In this document: positions 57,317 through 64,000 of the stretch, in pieces
Position numbering within the stretch: position 1 is the first letter of the stretch
Layout of the letters: every line of letters begins with the position of its first letter
Translations under genes and position numbers: made by a program
The notes under the pieces: generated by a model
What the model was told of the DNA's origin: nothing
Databases searched by the model: none
Seen by the model: the letters and a program-made list of their open reading frames with translations, nothing else
DNA from: Curtobacterium guangdongense
GTDB taxonomy: Bacteria > Actinomycetota > Actinomycetes > Actinomycetales > Microbacteriaceae
Assembly (NCBI RefSeq): GCF_049341845.1
Contig: NZ_JBMPIT010000001.1
Coordinates: 248,001 to 312,000, forward strand
Length of the DNA: 64,000 nucleotides
Direction of reading: 5' to 3'

Positions 57317-58771
57317 TCAGCGGCGGGCCTTCTTGTCGGGGACCGTGAAGATGTTGCCGGTCGTGACGCCTTCCTCGACCTCCTCGAGGGTGCGGCCGCG
57401 GCTCTCCGGCACGAACTTCCAGATGAAGAACAGCGCCAGCACACCGACGATGGCGAATCCGAAGAACGTCCCGGTGATGCCGGTCGCAGCGACGATCGAC
57501 GGGAAGTACAGCCCGAGGAACGCGTTCGCGATCCAGAGGCAGAACACCGAGATGCCCATGCCGAGCGCACGGATCTGCGTCGGGAAGATCTCGGACAGGA
57601 TCACCCACGTGGCGATGTTGAGGAAGGTCTGCATCGAGCCGACGAAGGCGACGACGAGGAACAGGATCACCCAGGGGCGGGCCGGGTTGCCGGCGGGGAG
57701 GGTGATCGACGCGATGCCGATCAGGAAGTGGCACACGGTCGTCAGCGAGTAACCGATGATGAGCGTCGTCCGGCGGTTGATCCGCTCCATGTTGGTGATC
57801 GCGATCACGCCACCGATCACCGCGATGATCCCGGGCGCGATGTTGGCGATCAGCGCCGCCGACTGCTCGAAGCCGGACTCGATGAGCACGGTCTGGCCGT
57901 AGTACATGATCGAGTTGATGCCGGTGAGCTGCTGCGCGACACCGATGCCGGCGCCGATGAGCACGATGCGGATCAGCCACTTGTTGCCGAGCAGGGTGCG
58001 CCAGCCGCTGACGCGCTGGATCTTCGCTTCGAGGTCGTTCGTCCGCTTGATGTCGTCGAGCTCGGCGACCGCGCGCTCCTTCGAGCGGATCTGACCGAGC
58101 ACCTCGAGCGCCTCGTCGTTCCGACCCTTCGACGCCAACCACCGCGGCGACTCCGGGACGCGGAGCATGCCGATGAACAACGCGATCGCGGGGAGCGCAC
58201 ACACGGCGAGCATGACGCGCCAGACGCCGTTGCCCTCACCCCAGAGGGTGCCGATGATCGCATTCACGACGAAGGCCGCGAGCTGCCCGATCACGATCAT
58301 GAGCTCGTTCCGGCCGGAGAGGGACCCACGGATCTCGTACGGGGCGAGTTCGGCGAGGAACACCGGCACCACCGTCGACGCACCACCGACCGCCAGCCCG
58401 AGGAGTACACGGCCGATGACCATCACGCCGAAGGCCGGGGCGAAGACGCACGTCAGGGTGCCGACGAAGAAGGTCACCGCGAGCAAGATGATCGTCTTGC
58501 GGCGTCCCCACCCGTCAGCGATCCGACCGCCGAGCATCGCGCCGATGGCGGCACCGAACAGCAGGGAGCTGGTGACGACACCCTCGGTGAGGTTCGTCAG
58601 GCCGAGCTCCTGCTTCATCGGGAGCAGGGCGCCGTTGATCACGCCGGTGTCGTACCCGAAGAGCAGGCCGCCGAAGGTGGCGACGAGTGCCAGCACGCCG
58701 AGACGCTTGCGGTACGGGCCGGTGCCGAGCGGTGGAAGCGTGCTCGTGGATGTCGGTTTGATGTCGACCAT
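57317..58771 (-). CDS. MFS sugar transporter (sugar porter family)
   Basis: A 484-residue twelve-helix transporter. Sugar porter signatures: FGYDTGVINGALLPM near residue 45, GRRKTIILLAV near 95, VPESPRWLASKGRN near 205, and FVPESRGRTLEEVE near the end. It imports hexoses or pentoses by proton symport. ATG 58771 follows AAGGAG by eight bases, and a good TTGACA/TACGAT promoter lies upstream. Ends at a perfect hairpin. The sugar is unknown. Confidence 0.93.
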   Translation of the reverse strand: MVDIKPTSTSTLPPLGTGPYRKRLGVLALVATFGGLLFGYDTGVINGALLPMKQELGLTNLTEGVVTSSLLFGAAIGAMLGGRIADGWGRRKTIILLAVTFFVGTLTCVFAPAFGVMVIGRVLLGLAVGGASTVVPVFLAELAPYEIRGSLSGRNELMIVIGQLAAFVVNAIIGTLWGEGNGVWRVMLAVCALPAIALFIGMLRVPESPRWLASKGRNDEALEVLGQIRSKERAVAELDDIKRTNDLEAKIQRVSGWRTLLGNKWLIRIVLIGAGIGVAQQLTGINSIMYYGQTVLIESGFEQSAALIANIAPGIIAVIGGVIAITNMERINRRTTLIIGYSLTTVCHFLIGIASITLPAGNPARPWVILFLVVAFVGSMQTFLNIATWVILSEIFPTQIRALGMGISVFCLWIANAFLGLYFPSIVAATGITGTFFGFAIVGVLALFFIWKFVPESRGRTLEEVEEGVTTGNIFTVPDKKARR

Positions 58772-58814
58772 CGGGGACTCCTTCGTCAGTGATCGTGCGC
58801 CCTTGCTGGGGTCG

Positions 58815-58842
58815 ATCGTAGCCGAGTACTTTGTCCTGTCAA
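58815..58842 (-). promoter_or_regulatory. Promoter of the sugar porter gene
   Basis: On the minus strand TTGACA (58842-58837) and TACGAT (58820-58815) are separated by 16 bases, close to the sigma-70-type consensus. Transcription would start near 58808, about 37 bases before the ATG. The remaining gap to 58892 shows nothing else. Confidence 0.7.
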
Positions 58843-58892
58843 CCACACATTCTCATGTCAGGTCGATTGGATCGGTCCATCGAAAGCCCTGG

Positions 58893-59390
58893 TCACGCTC
58901 GGTCGCCTCGACCCTGCTCCCCGAGCACGTCGCCGAGCGACGACATGTCCGCGCCGTGGTCCGTGTACCGACGGACCGTTCGACGCGCCGCCGCGCGAGC
59001 CGCCCCCGAGAGCGCCTGGTTGCGACGTGCGGCATCGGCGACGCGACCCGCGTGACCGGCCGTCGACAGCAGGACGTTCGCCAGGGCACGGCCGGCACCG
59101 GGATCCGGGACGCCGGCGATCGACCACGCGGAACGCACCTGCTCATCCGGGGTGACACCGCGTCGGGTGCCCATCCGGTGCCAGTCGGACAGCGCCCCCT
59201 CGGTCCGGTCGGCCGCGCGGTCCGACTCCGCCGCACGAGCTCGTTCGCGGTCTCGGTCGGTCGCGCGGTCGTGCTGCGCGCCCGACACACCCGCGGCACG
59301 CGCCCGGGCATCGGTGTCGTCGCCACCGGCTTCCGCGATGCGTGCGGCGTGCGCGGCCGCGGCTGCTGCGAGGATCTCCGACCTGTCCAT
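58893..59390 (-). CDS. Ala/Arg/Asp-rich protein of unknown function, 165 aa
   Basis: A 165-residue hydrophilic protein with no membrane segment. After MDRSEILAAAAAAHAARIAEAGG it is dominated by Ala, Arg and Asp in long amphipathic helices, without a recognisable domain. ATG 59390 is supported by a TACCGT box six bases upstream. Composition bias makes a random open frame possible, but the start signal and codon pattern favour a real gene. Confidence 0.5.
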   Translation of the reverse strand: MDRSEILAAAAAAHAARIAEAGGDDTDARARAAGVSGAQHDRATDRDRERARAAESDRAADRTEGALSDWHRMGTRRGVTPDEQVRSAWSIAGVPDPGAGRALANVLLSTAGHAGRVADAARRNQALSGAARAAARRTVRRYTDHGADMSSLGDVLGEQGRGDRA

Positions 59391-59434
59391 GCGACGACGG
59401 TACCCCGCGCCTGCGACAGCGCCGCACCGGCCGC

Positions 59435-59464
59435 TTGCATTCCAGCGTCCGGATGCTGTTGTAT
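59435..59464 (+). promoter_or_regulatory. Promoter-like element before the 44-aa ORF
   Basis: TTGCAT (59435-59440), an 18-base spacer and TTGTAT (59459-59464) form a plausible -35/-10 pair, about 30 bases before the small ORF at 59497. Confidence 0.4.
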
Positions 59465-59496
59465 TGCCGGACACGCCGTCGTGGAAGAAGGGGACC

Positions 59497-59631
59497 ATGA
59501 ACACGCACCGTCGCATCGACCCGGCCGACCTGCACCTGCCGCCGACCGCGCCGCTGGACATCACCGACCTCGTCGTGCTCGGGGTGGGGATCACGAACGA
59601 CGAGGACCGGAGCAGGTCACTCCGGCGCTGA
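59497..59631 (+). CDS. Small protein, 44 aa
   Basis: A 44-residue ORF preceded by GAAGAAGGGGA and a promoter-like element. It encodes MNTHRRIDPADLHLPPTAPLD followed by ITDLVVLGVGITNDEDRSRS, an amphipathic or short hydrophobic middle between charged ends. Its last 15 bases overlap the 3' end of the convergent NmrA-like gene. Unknown function; a genuine small gene is likely but unproven. Confidence 0.45.
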   Translation: MNTHRRIDPADLHLPPTAPLDITDLVVLGVGITNDEDRSRSLRR

Positions 59632-60522
59632 GCCGACGTGCTCGGCGAGGACGTCCCGCACACTCGTCCACTCGTCACCGAACGGGGCGTTGTCGACGTG
59701 GCGTAGCTCGCCGTCCCCGCTGAACATCGTCACGAAGTACTGCATCCCCTGCCACGCGGGGAACGGCTCGTCCGTGTCCCGTGACATCCGGCGCCCGACC
59801 CTGGCCATCGCGGAGAGCGTCCCGGCGGTCCCGGCCCACTGCAGCCGGAACACGGTGCCCGTGAGCCGAGACATCGTTCCCGCGATCTCGCGTGCGGTCA
59901 CCCGGTCCCCGGCGACCTCGACGACCCGTGGCGCCGAGGGATCGAGCGCGACCGCGGCCGTCACCCGTGCGGTGTCGTCCTTCGTGGTGAAGTCGAGCAC
60001 CTGGTCCGCGGACGACCAGAACAGCACCCGCTGCCGGTCGAACAGGATCATCGGCGCCTGCCCGGTGAGCATGTCCGTGAACGCGCCGTTGAGCACCGAC
60101 GTGCCCCGGATCCGCGCGGCGTCGAGGTCCGCGGCGAACTCCCGCCGGAGCTCGAAGTTCCGGTTCGTGCCCGGCGTGGTCCGTCGGTAGTCGGCCGAGT
60201 AGTCCGACGGGACGAAGCGCTCCACACCGGCGTCGACGGCGGCGGCGAGCAGTGCCCGCTGGGCGTCGACGATCACGGTGCGGGTGCCGCTGACGGCGGA
60301 CACCACGACCTCGACGCCCGTCAGTGCGGCTCGGAGCGCGGTGCCGTCGGTGTACGCGGCAGTGACGACCTCGACGCGGTCGTCCCCGCCGAAGCGCTCG
60401 GCGGCGGTCGTGCTGCCGGGTCGGGTGAGGACGCGGACGCTGGTGTCACGGGCGAGGAGCTCGCGGACGATGCGCCCGCCGAGGTCGCCGGTCGCGCCGG
60501 CGACGAGGACGGTGGTGGTCAT
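59617..60522 (-). CDS. NmrA-like NAD(P)-binding protein
   Basis: A 301-residue atypical SDR. The nucleotide motif is VLVAGATGDLGGRIVRELL at residue 5, followed by VEVVVSAVSGTRTVIVDAQ and ERFVPSDYSADYRRT near 105. The catalytic Tyr-Lys pair of classical SDRs is absent, matching the NmrA/isoflavone-reductase-like group that senses or reduces NADP-linked substrates. TACTGT lies seven bases before ATG 60522. Not obviously linked to the ole genes. Confidence 0.85.
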   Translation of the reverse strand: MTTTVLVAGATGDLGGRIVRELLARDTSVRVLTRPGSTTAAERFGGDDRVEVVTAAYTDGTALRAALTGVEVVVSAVSGTRTVIVDAQRALLAAAVDAGVERFVPSDYSADYRRTTPGTNRNFELRREFAADLDAARIRGTSVLNGAFTDMLTGQAPMILFDRQRVLFWSSADQVLDFTTKDDTARVTAAVALDPSAPRVVEVAGDRVTAREIAGTMSRLTGTVFRLQWAGTAGTLSAMARVGRRMSRDTDEPFPAWQGMQYFVTMFSGDGELRHVDNAPFGDEWTSVRDVLAEHVGSAPE

Positions 60523-60604
60523 GCTCCCGACAGTACGGACGCGGTGCCCGTGCGGGCTCAGGCGGCGGTGACGGGCGGGGAACAGCGGGGAACGACGGGG
60601 GCGC

Positions 60605-61585
60605 TCAGCCCGCCAGGCGCCGCAGCCCTTCGTCGATCGACACCGTGGGCTCCCACTGCAGGTCGCGCCGGGTGCGCCGCTGGTCGAACCAGTGCGACGT
60701 CGACAGCTGCTCGGCCAGGAACCGCGTCATCGGCGGCTCGTCCACCCCCGGCCGGACCCGCCAGAGCGCTTCGACGAGGGAACCGGCCGCACGGGCGACA
60801 CCCGCTGGGACGTGCCACCTCGGCGTGGGCACACCGGACGCCCGGCAGATCCCGTCGAGCAGGTCCGCGACGGGCCGTGGTTCGCCGTTGGTGACGACGT
60901 ACGCGTTCCCGTGGACGTCCTCGTCGGCCGCGTGGGCCAGCGCGGCGACCATCGCCGATGCCGCGTTGTCGACGTAGCAGGAGTCGATGAGTGCAGCGCC
61001 GGAGTCGAGCAACGGCAGCCGGCCGCGACGGGCCCGGTCGACGATGCGGCCGACGAGCTGCGTGTCGCCGGGTCCCCACACCAGGTGCGGGCGGACGGCG
61101 ACGGCGGCGAACCCGGGTGCGTCCGCGGCGAGCGCCAGGAGCTCGGCGGCCGCCTTGGTCCTGGCGTAGTCCCCTCGCGCACCGTCCGGCGAGGCGGGGG
61201 ACGCGCCGGCACCCGCGATCGACGACCCGGTGTGCGCCACCGACGGCGACGACACGAACACGAACCGGGAGACACCGGCTGCACGTGCGGCGTCGATCAG
61301 CGTCTGCGTGCCCTCGACGTTCACCCGGCTGAAGTCGGCGGGGTCGCCGGCGAGCGAGACCTTCGCGGCGAGGTGCACGACGGCGTCGACGCCCTCGACC
61401 GCACGGGCGACCGCAGCCGGGTCCGTCATGGAGCCGAGCACGTCGGTCACCGCTGCACCGTCGACGACACCGGCCACGCCGGACGGGCGGCGCTGGAACG
61501 TGCGCACGTCGTGTCCGGCGTCCCGCACGGCGGCAGCGACCGCTCGACCGAGGAAGCCGCTCGCGCCGGTGACCAGGACCGTCAC
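60605..61585 (-). CDS. oleD: 2-alkyl-3-oxoalkanoate reductase-like (OleD)
   Basis: A 326-residue extended SDR of the 3-beta-HSD/OleD group. The Rossmann motif is VLVTGASGFLGRAVAAAV, VVHLAAKVS follows, and the catalytic pair lies in DYARTKAAAELLAL (YxxxK) near residue 150. OleD reduces the beta-keto acid made by OleA before OleC forms a beta-lactone. GTG 61585 overlaps the OleBC stop by four bases (GTGA), and this neighbour decides the name. Confidence 0.85.
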   Translation of the reverse strand: MTVLVTGASGFLGRAVAAAVRDAGHDVRTFQRRPSGVAGVVDGAAVTDVLGSMTDPAAVARAVEGVDAVVHLAAKVSLAGDPADFSRVNVEGTQTLIDAARAAGVSRFVFVSSPSVAHTGSSIAGAGASPASPDGARGDYARTKAAAELLALAADAPGFAAVAVRPHLVWGPGDTQLVGRIVDRARRGRLPLLDSGAALIDSCYVDNAASAMVAALAHAADEDVHGNAYVVTNGEPRPVADLLDGICRASGVPTPRWHVPAGVARAAGSLVEALWRVRPGVDEPPMTRFLAEQLSTSHWFDQRRTRRDLQWEPTVSIDEGLRRLAG

Positions 61586-64000
61586 GGGCGCACCATCCGT
61601 CCACCGCCGAGGACCGATGCAGCCCAGCGGGCGAGTCGTGTGCGGTCGACCTTCGAGTTGTGCCGGATGTCCGTCGGCAGCACGGGCACGACGAGCACCG
61701 CGGCGATCGGCACCCCCGCAGCGGCACGGATCGACGCGGCCAACGCGGACGGGGCGAGCCCCGGACGACGCACCGACGGGACCGTCTCCACGACGGCGAC
61801 GACCTGCTGCGTCCCCGCAGGGCCGACCCCGGCGACACCGGCACGGCCGACCCCGGTCACGCCCTCGATGCGCTGCTCGGGACCGACCGGCGTGAGCACC
61901 CCGGCCGGTGTCGTGATCACGTGCTGGAGCCGTCCCTCGACCCAGAGCTGCCCGGACGCGTCCAGGTGCCCGACGTCGCCGGTGCGGTGCCCACGGGGAT
62001 CGGCGATGCCCAGCCGCGCTGCACGGTTCGTCCGCCAGAGCCGGTCGTAGTGGTCGCGGACGTGCGGGGCGACGACGACGATCTCCCCCGTGACGTCGGG
62101 GGCGTCCGTGAGCTCGCCCGTCGGCGCTCCCGATGCCGACAGGGCTGCGATGCGGACGGAGACGCCGGCGGCCGGTCGACCGACGCACACCCCACCCGCA
62201 CCCGACGACGGCGCAGCGGCACCACGGATGCCGTCGAGGTCGACGTCGGTCATGAGCAGTCCCTCGGTCATGCCGTAGGGGGTGTGCGCACTCGCGTTCG
62301 GCATCAGCTCGGTCGCGGCCGTCAGCAGCGCGGCCGACACGGGAGCGCCCGCCGACAGGAACAGGCGGACGCGGCCGAGCGCGGCACGGTCGGCACCCGT
62401 CAACGCGGGCGCCGTCGCCACGACGTTCGCGATGGCCGCCGGCGACAGGAACACCACGGTCGCGTCGGCCGCGGCGACGGAGTCCGCCACCGACTTCGCC
62501 GTGAGGGTCCGGGGCGCGGTGACGTCCATGTCGGGCGCGACGGACCGCGCACCGAGCGCCGGACCGAGCAGCGCGAACGGCGCGAACCCGGCGACGAGGC
62601 CGGTCCCGATTCCGACGTCGTACTGCGCCGACAGGATGTCACGGACGGCGCCGAGCTGGCCGTGCGTGTACACGACGCCCTTCGCCGGACCGGTCGACCC
62701 CGAGGTGAAGAGCACGGCCGCCGGTGCGTCGGACGGCGGTGCGTCCGGCAGCGCCGTCCCGGCCGCGAGACGACGCGCTCCGCGCCGTGCGACCGATGCC
62801 AGGGTGTGCTCGACACGCAGCGCGGCACGCGCCGGAGCGGGAAGCGCCACGGTCGCGATCCGCCGTCCCGGCCACCCGAGCGCACGCGCCGCGACCAGGC
62901 CGGGCAGCGCACCGATGACCCAGTCCGGCCGCGCGCCCTTCACGGCACGCGTGAGGCCGCGGAGCCCGAGCCCGGCATCGGCGACGACGACCGTCGCGCC
63001 GACGCGGACACAGGCGTAGAGCGCCGCCGTGAGGTCGGCTCCGGGGGTGACGAGGAGCGAGACGCGGTCGCCGGGGCGGACGCCGACGTCGAGGAGCCCA
63101 GCGGCGACCTCGTCGACCCGCCGGGCGAGGAGCCGCCAGCTGATCGTCCGGGCCCCGCCGGGTGCCGCCATCTCGACGAGCGCCGGTTCGTCCGAGTCGC
63201 GCAGCTCGTCGAGTGCGGCCCAGAGCGGGCGGCTCGCGGCCGCCTCGGAAGCGTCGGTCTGGAGGCTCGGCTCGGCCCCGGCGGGCCCGCGACCGTCCGG
63301 CAGGCGGTCGCCCAGCCAGTCGAACACGGTCCCGGCGACGTCGGCGTCCTCCGGCAGCAGGTGCCCGGCCCCCTCGAACCGGTGCACGTCCGCGTGCGGG
63401 AGCCGCTCGGCGAGGTCGTCGAGGTAGCGCTCGAGGAACACCGGGTCTCGCGGCCCCCACATGAGCAGCGCGGGGACGTCGAGCGCAGCGACGCCCGACG
63501 AGACCCGGTCGAGCTCCCGCGCGCTCGGGTGCCCGATGTCGACGGGGATGTCCGCCACGAAGCCGCCGATGCCACCGCGGCGCGCAGCACCCCGGTACGG
63601 CGCACGGAAGGCGTCGGCGACGGGACGCTCGAGCTTCGGGTGCGCGATCGCGAGGGTCGTCTCGAGGAACGCCGGGGTCACCACGGTCGCACGACCGAGG
63701 AGGCCCGGACGGAGCGCCAGGCGCAGCGGAGCGGGGATCGGGGCGTCGTCGGGCTGGTGCACGGCGGTGTTGCACGTCGTCACGCCGACCACGAGGTCGG
63801 GGTGGTCGACCGCCCAGCCGAGCGACACCACGCCGCCCCAGTCGTGGCCGAGGGTCACCACGGGTCCGGTGAGCCCGAGTTCGTCGGTCAGGGCGCCGAG
63901 GTCGGCGACGCGCTGGGGCAGCCCCCGCTCGACCCCGGTCCGCTCCGAGAAGCCCATGTCGAGCTGGTCGACGGCGATGACGCGCCACGCGGGACCGCCG
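61582..64000 (-). CDS. oleBC: OleBC fusion: beta-lactone decarboxylase and beta-lactone synthetase (partial)
   Basis: The gene runs off the right edge; about 805 residues are visible. The N-terminal part is an alpha/beta hydrolase with the Asp nucleophile in LGHDWGGVVSLGWA and the His in EGAGHLLPED, as in OleB. From about 250 residues on it is an AMP-forming ligase: PAAVLFTSGSTGPAKGVVYTHGQL, ASAHTPYGMTEGLLMTDV, GHRTGDVGHLD and SKVDRTRL, as in OleC. A fused OleBC followed by OleD is the actinobacterial arrangement for long-chain olefin synthesis; oleA should lie beyond the window. Confidence 0.88.
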   Translation of the reverse strand, partial: GGPAWRVIAVDQLDMGFSERTGVERGLPQRVADLGALTDELGLTGPVVTLGHDWGGVVSLGWAVDHPDLVVGVTTCNTAVHQPDDAPIPAPLRLALRPGLLGRATVVTPAFLETTLAIAHPKLERPVADAFRAPYRGAARRGGIGGFVADIPVDIGHPSARELDRVSSGVAALDVPALLMWGPRDPVFLERYLDDLAERLPHADVHRFEGAGHLLPEDADVAGTVFDWLGDRLPDGRGPAGAEPSLQTDASEAAASRPLWAALDELRDSDEPALVEMAAPGGARTISWRLLARRVDEVAAGLLDVGVRPGDRVSLLVTPGADLTAALYACVRVGATVVVADAGLGLRGLTRAVKGARPDWVIGALPGLVAARALGWPGRRIATVALPAPARAALRVEHTLASVARRGARRLAAGTALPDAPPSDAPAAVLFTSGSTGPAKGVVYTHGQLGAVRDILSAQYDVGIGTGLVAGFAPFALLGPALGARSVAPDMDVTAPRTLTAKSVADSVAAADATVVFLSPAAIANVVATAPALTGADRAALGRVRLFLSAGAPVSAALLTAATELMPNASAHTPYGMTEGLLMTDVDLDGIRGAAAPSSGAGGVCVGRPAAGVSVRIAALSASGAPTGELTDAPDVTGEIVVVAPHVRDHYDRLWRTNRAARLGIADPRGHRTGDVGHLDASGQLWVEGRLQHVITTPAGVLTPVGPEQRIEGVTGVGRAGVAGVGPAGTQQVVAVVETVPSVRRPGLAPSALAASIRAAAGVPIAAVLVVPVLPTDIRHNSKVDRTRLARWAASVLGGGRMVRP

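Overview
The window is very GC-rich, densely packed chromosomal DNA that looks actinobacterial. The gene content points to Microbacteriaceae, most like Curtobacterium: a complete mevalonate operon, an OleBC fusion, an actinobacterial UbiA-like protein, GT39 and GT2/GtrA sugar transferases, and many starts preceded by a TANNNT box only 6-7 bases away. The genus is an inference; no rRNA or tRNA gene was seen.

Layout. 1-8.5 kb: end of a DUF255/thioredoxin-type protein, HrpA helicase, a CPBP membrane protease, a VOC protein, a frameshifted phosphotransferase, and two minus-strand unknowns, one secreted. 8.5-10.9 kb: small P-loop kinase, YbaK-like editing protein, CAT-like acetyltransferase, nucleoside deaminase. 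10.9-16.8 kb: sugar ABC importer (binding lipoprotein and two permeases, no ATPase) with an operator-rich promoter and a nearby LacI regulator. 16.8-28.4 kb: housekeeping and accessory enzymes, including NDH-2, an SDR/TetR divergent pair with two matching operators, an acyltransferase, an FAD monooxygenase, a UbiA-like protein, a NUDIX hydrolase, an EamA transporter divergent from a LysR regulator, and a fructosamine kinase-like protein. 28.5-37.7 kb: GT39 transferase, response regulator and histidine kinase, a three-gene lactococcin-972-type bacteriocin cluster, then a GT2/GtrA fusion and a 51-aa acidic protein. 38-45.3 kb: an enlarged glutamate-synthase-like protein translationally coupled to a CysJ-like diflavin reductase. 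45.5-51.2 kb: mevalonate operon mvk-mvaD-pmk-hmgR-mvaS on the minus strand. 51.3-57.2 kb: hydrolase, OhrR/Ohr peroxide defence, a medium-chain oxidoreductase, ClC chloride transporter with a MarR regulator, a membrane-anchored unknown. 57.3-64 kb: sugar MFS porter, small unknowns, NmrA-like protein, and the oleBC-oleD end of a long-chain olefin operon that runs off the right edge.

How genes work together. The mevalonate operon turns acetyl/acetoacetyl-CoA into isopentenyl diphosphate for carotenoids, quinones and polyprenyl carriers; the GT2/GtrA protein and GT39 transferase would use such carriers to put sugars on the cell surface. The bacteriocin cluster lies between these two sugar genes and directly after the kinase gene, whose tail becomes abruptly AT-rich, suggesting insertion. 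The glutamate-synthase-like/diflavin pair is the most unusual enzyme arrangement: the usual GltD partner is absent and a flavodoxin-FAD-NADPH reductase takes its place. Many intergenic gaps hold long perfect hairpins acting as likely terminators, and several hold clean dyad operators next to their likely regulator.
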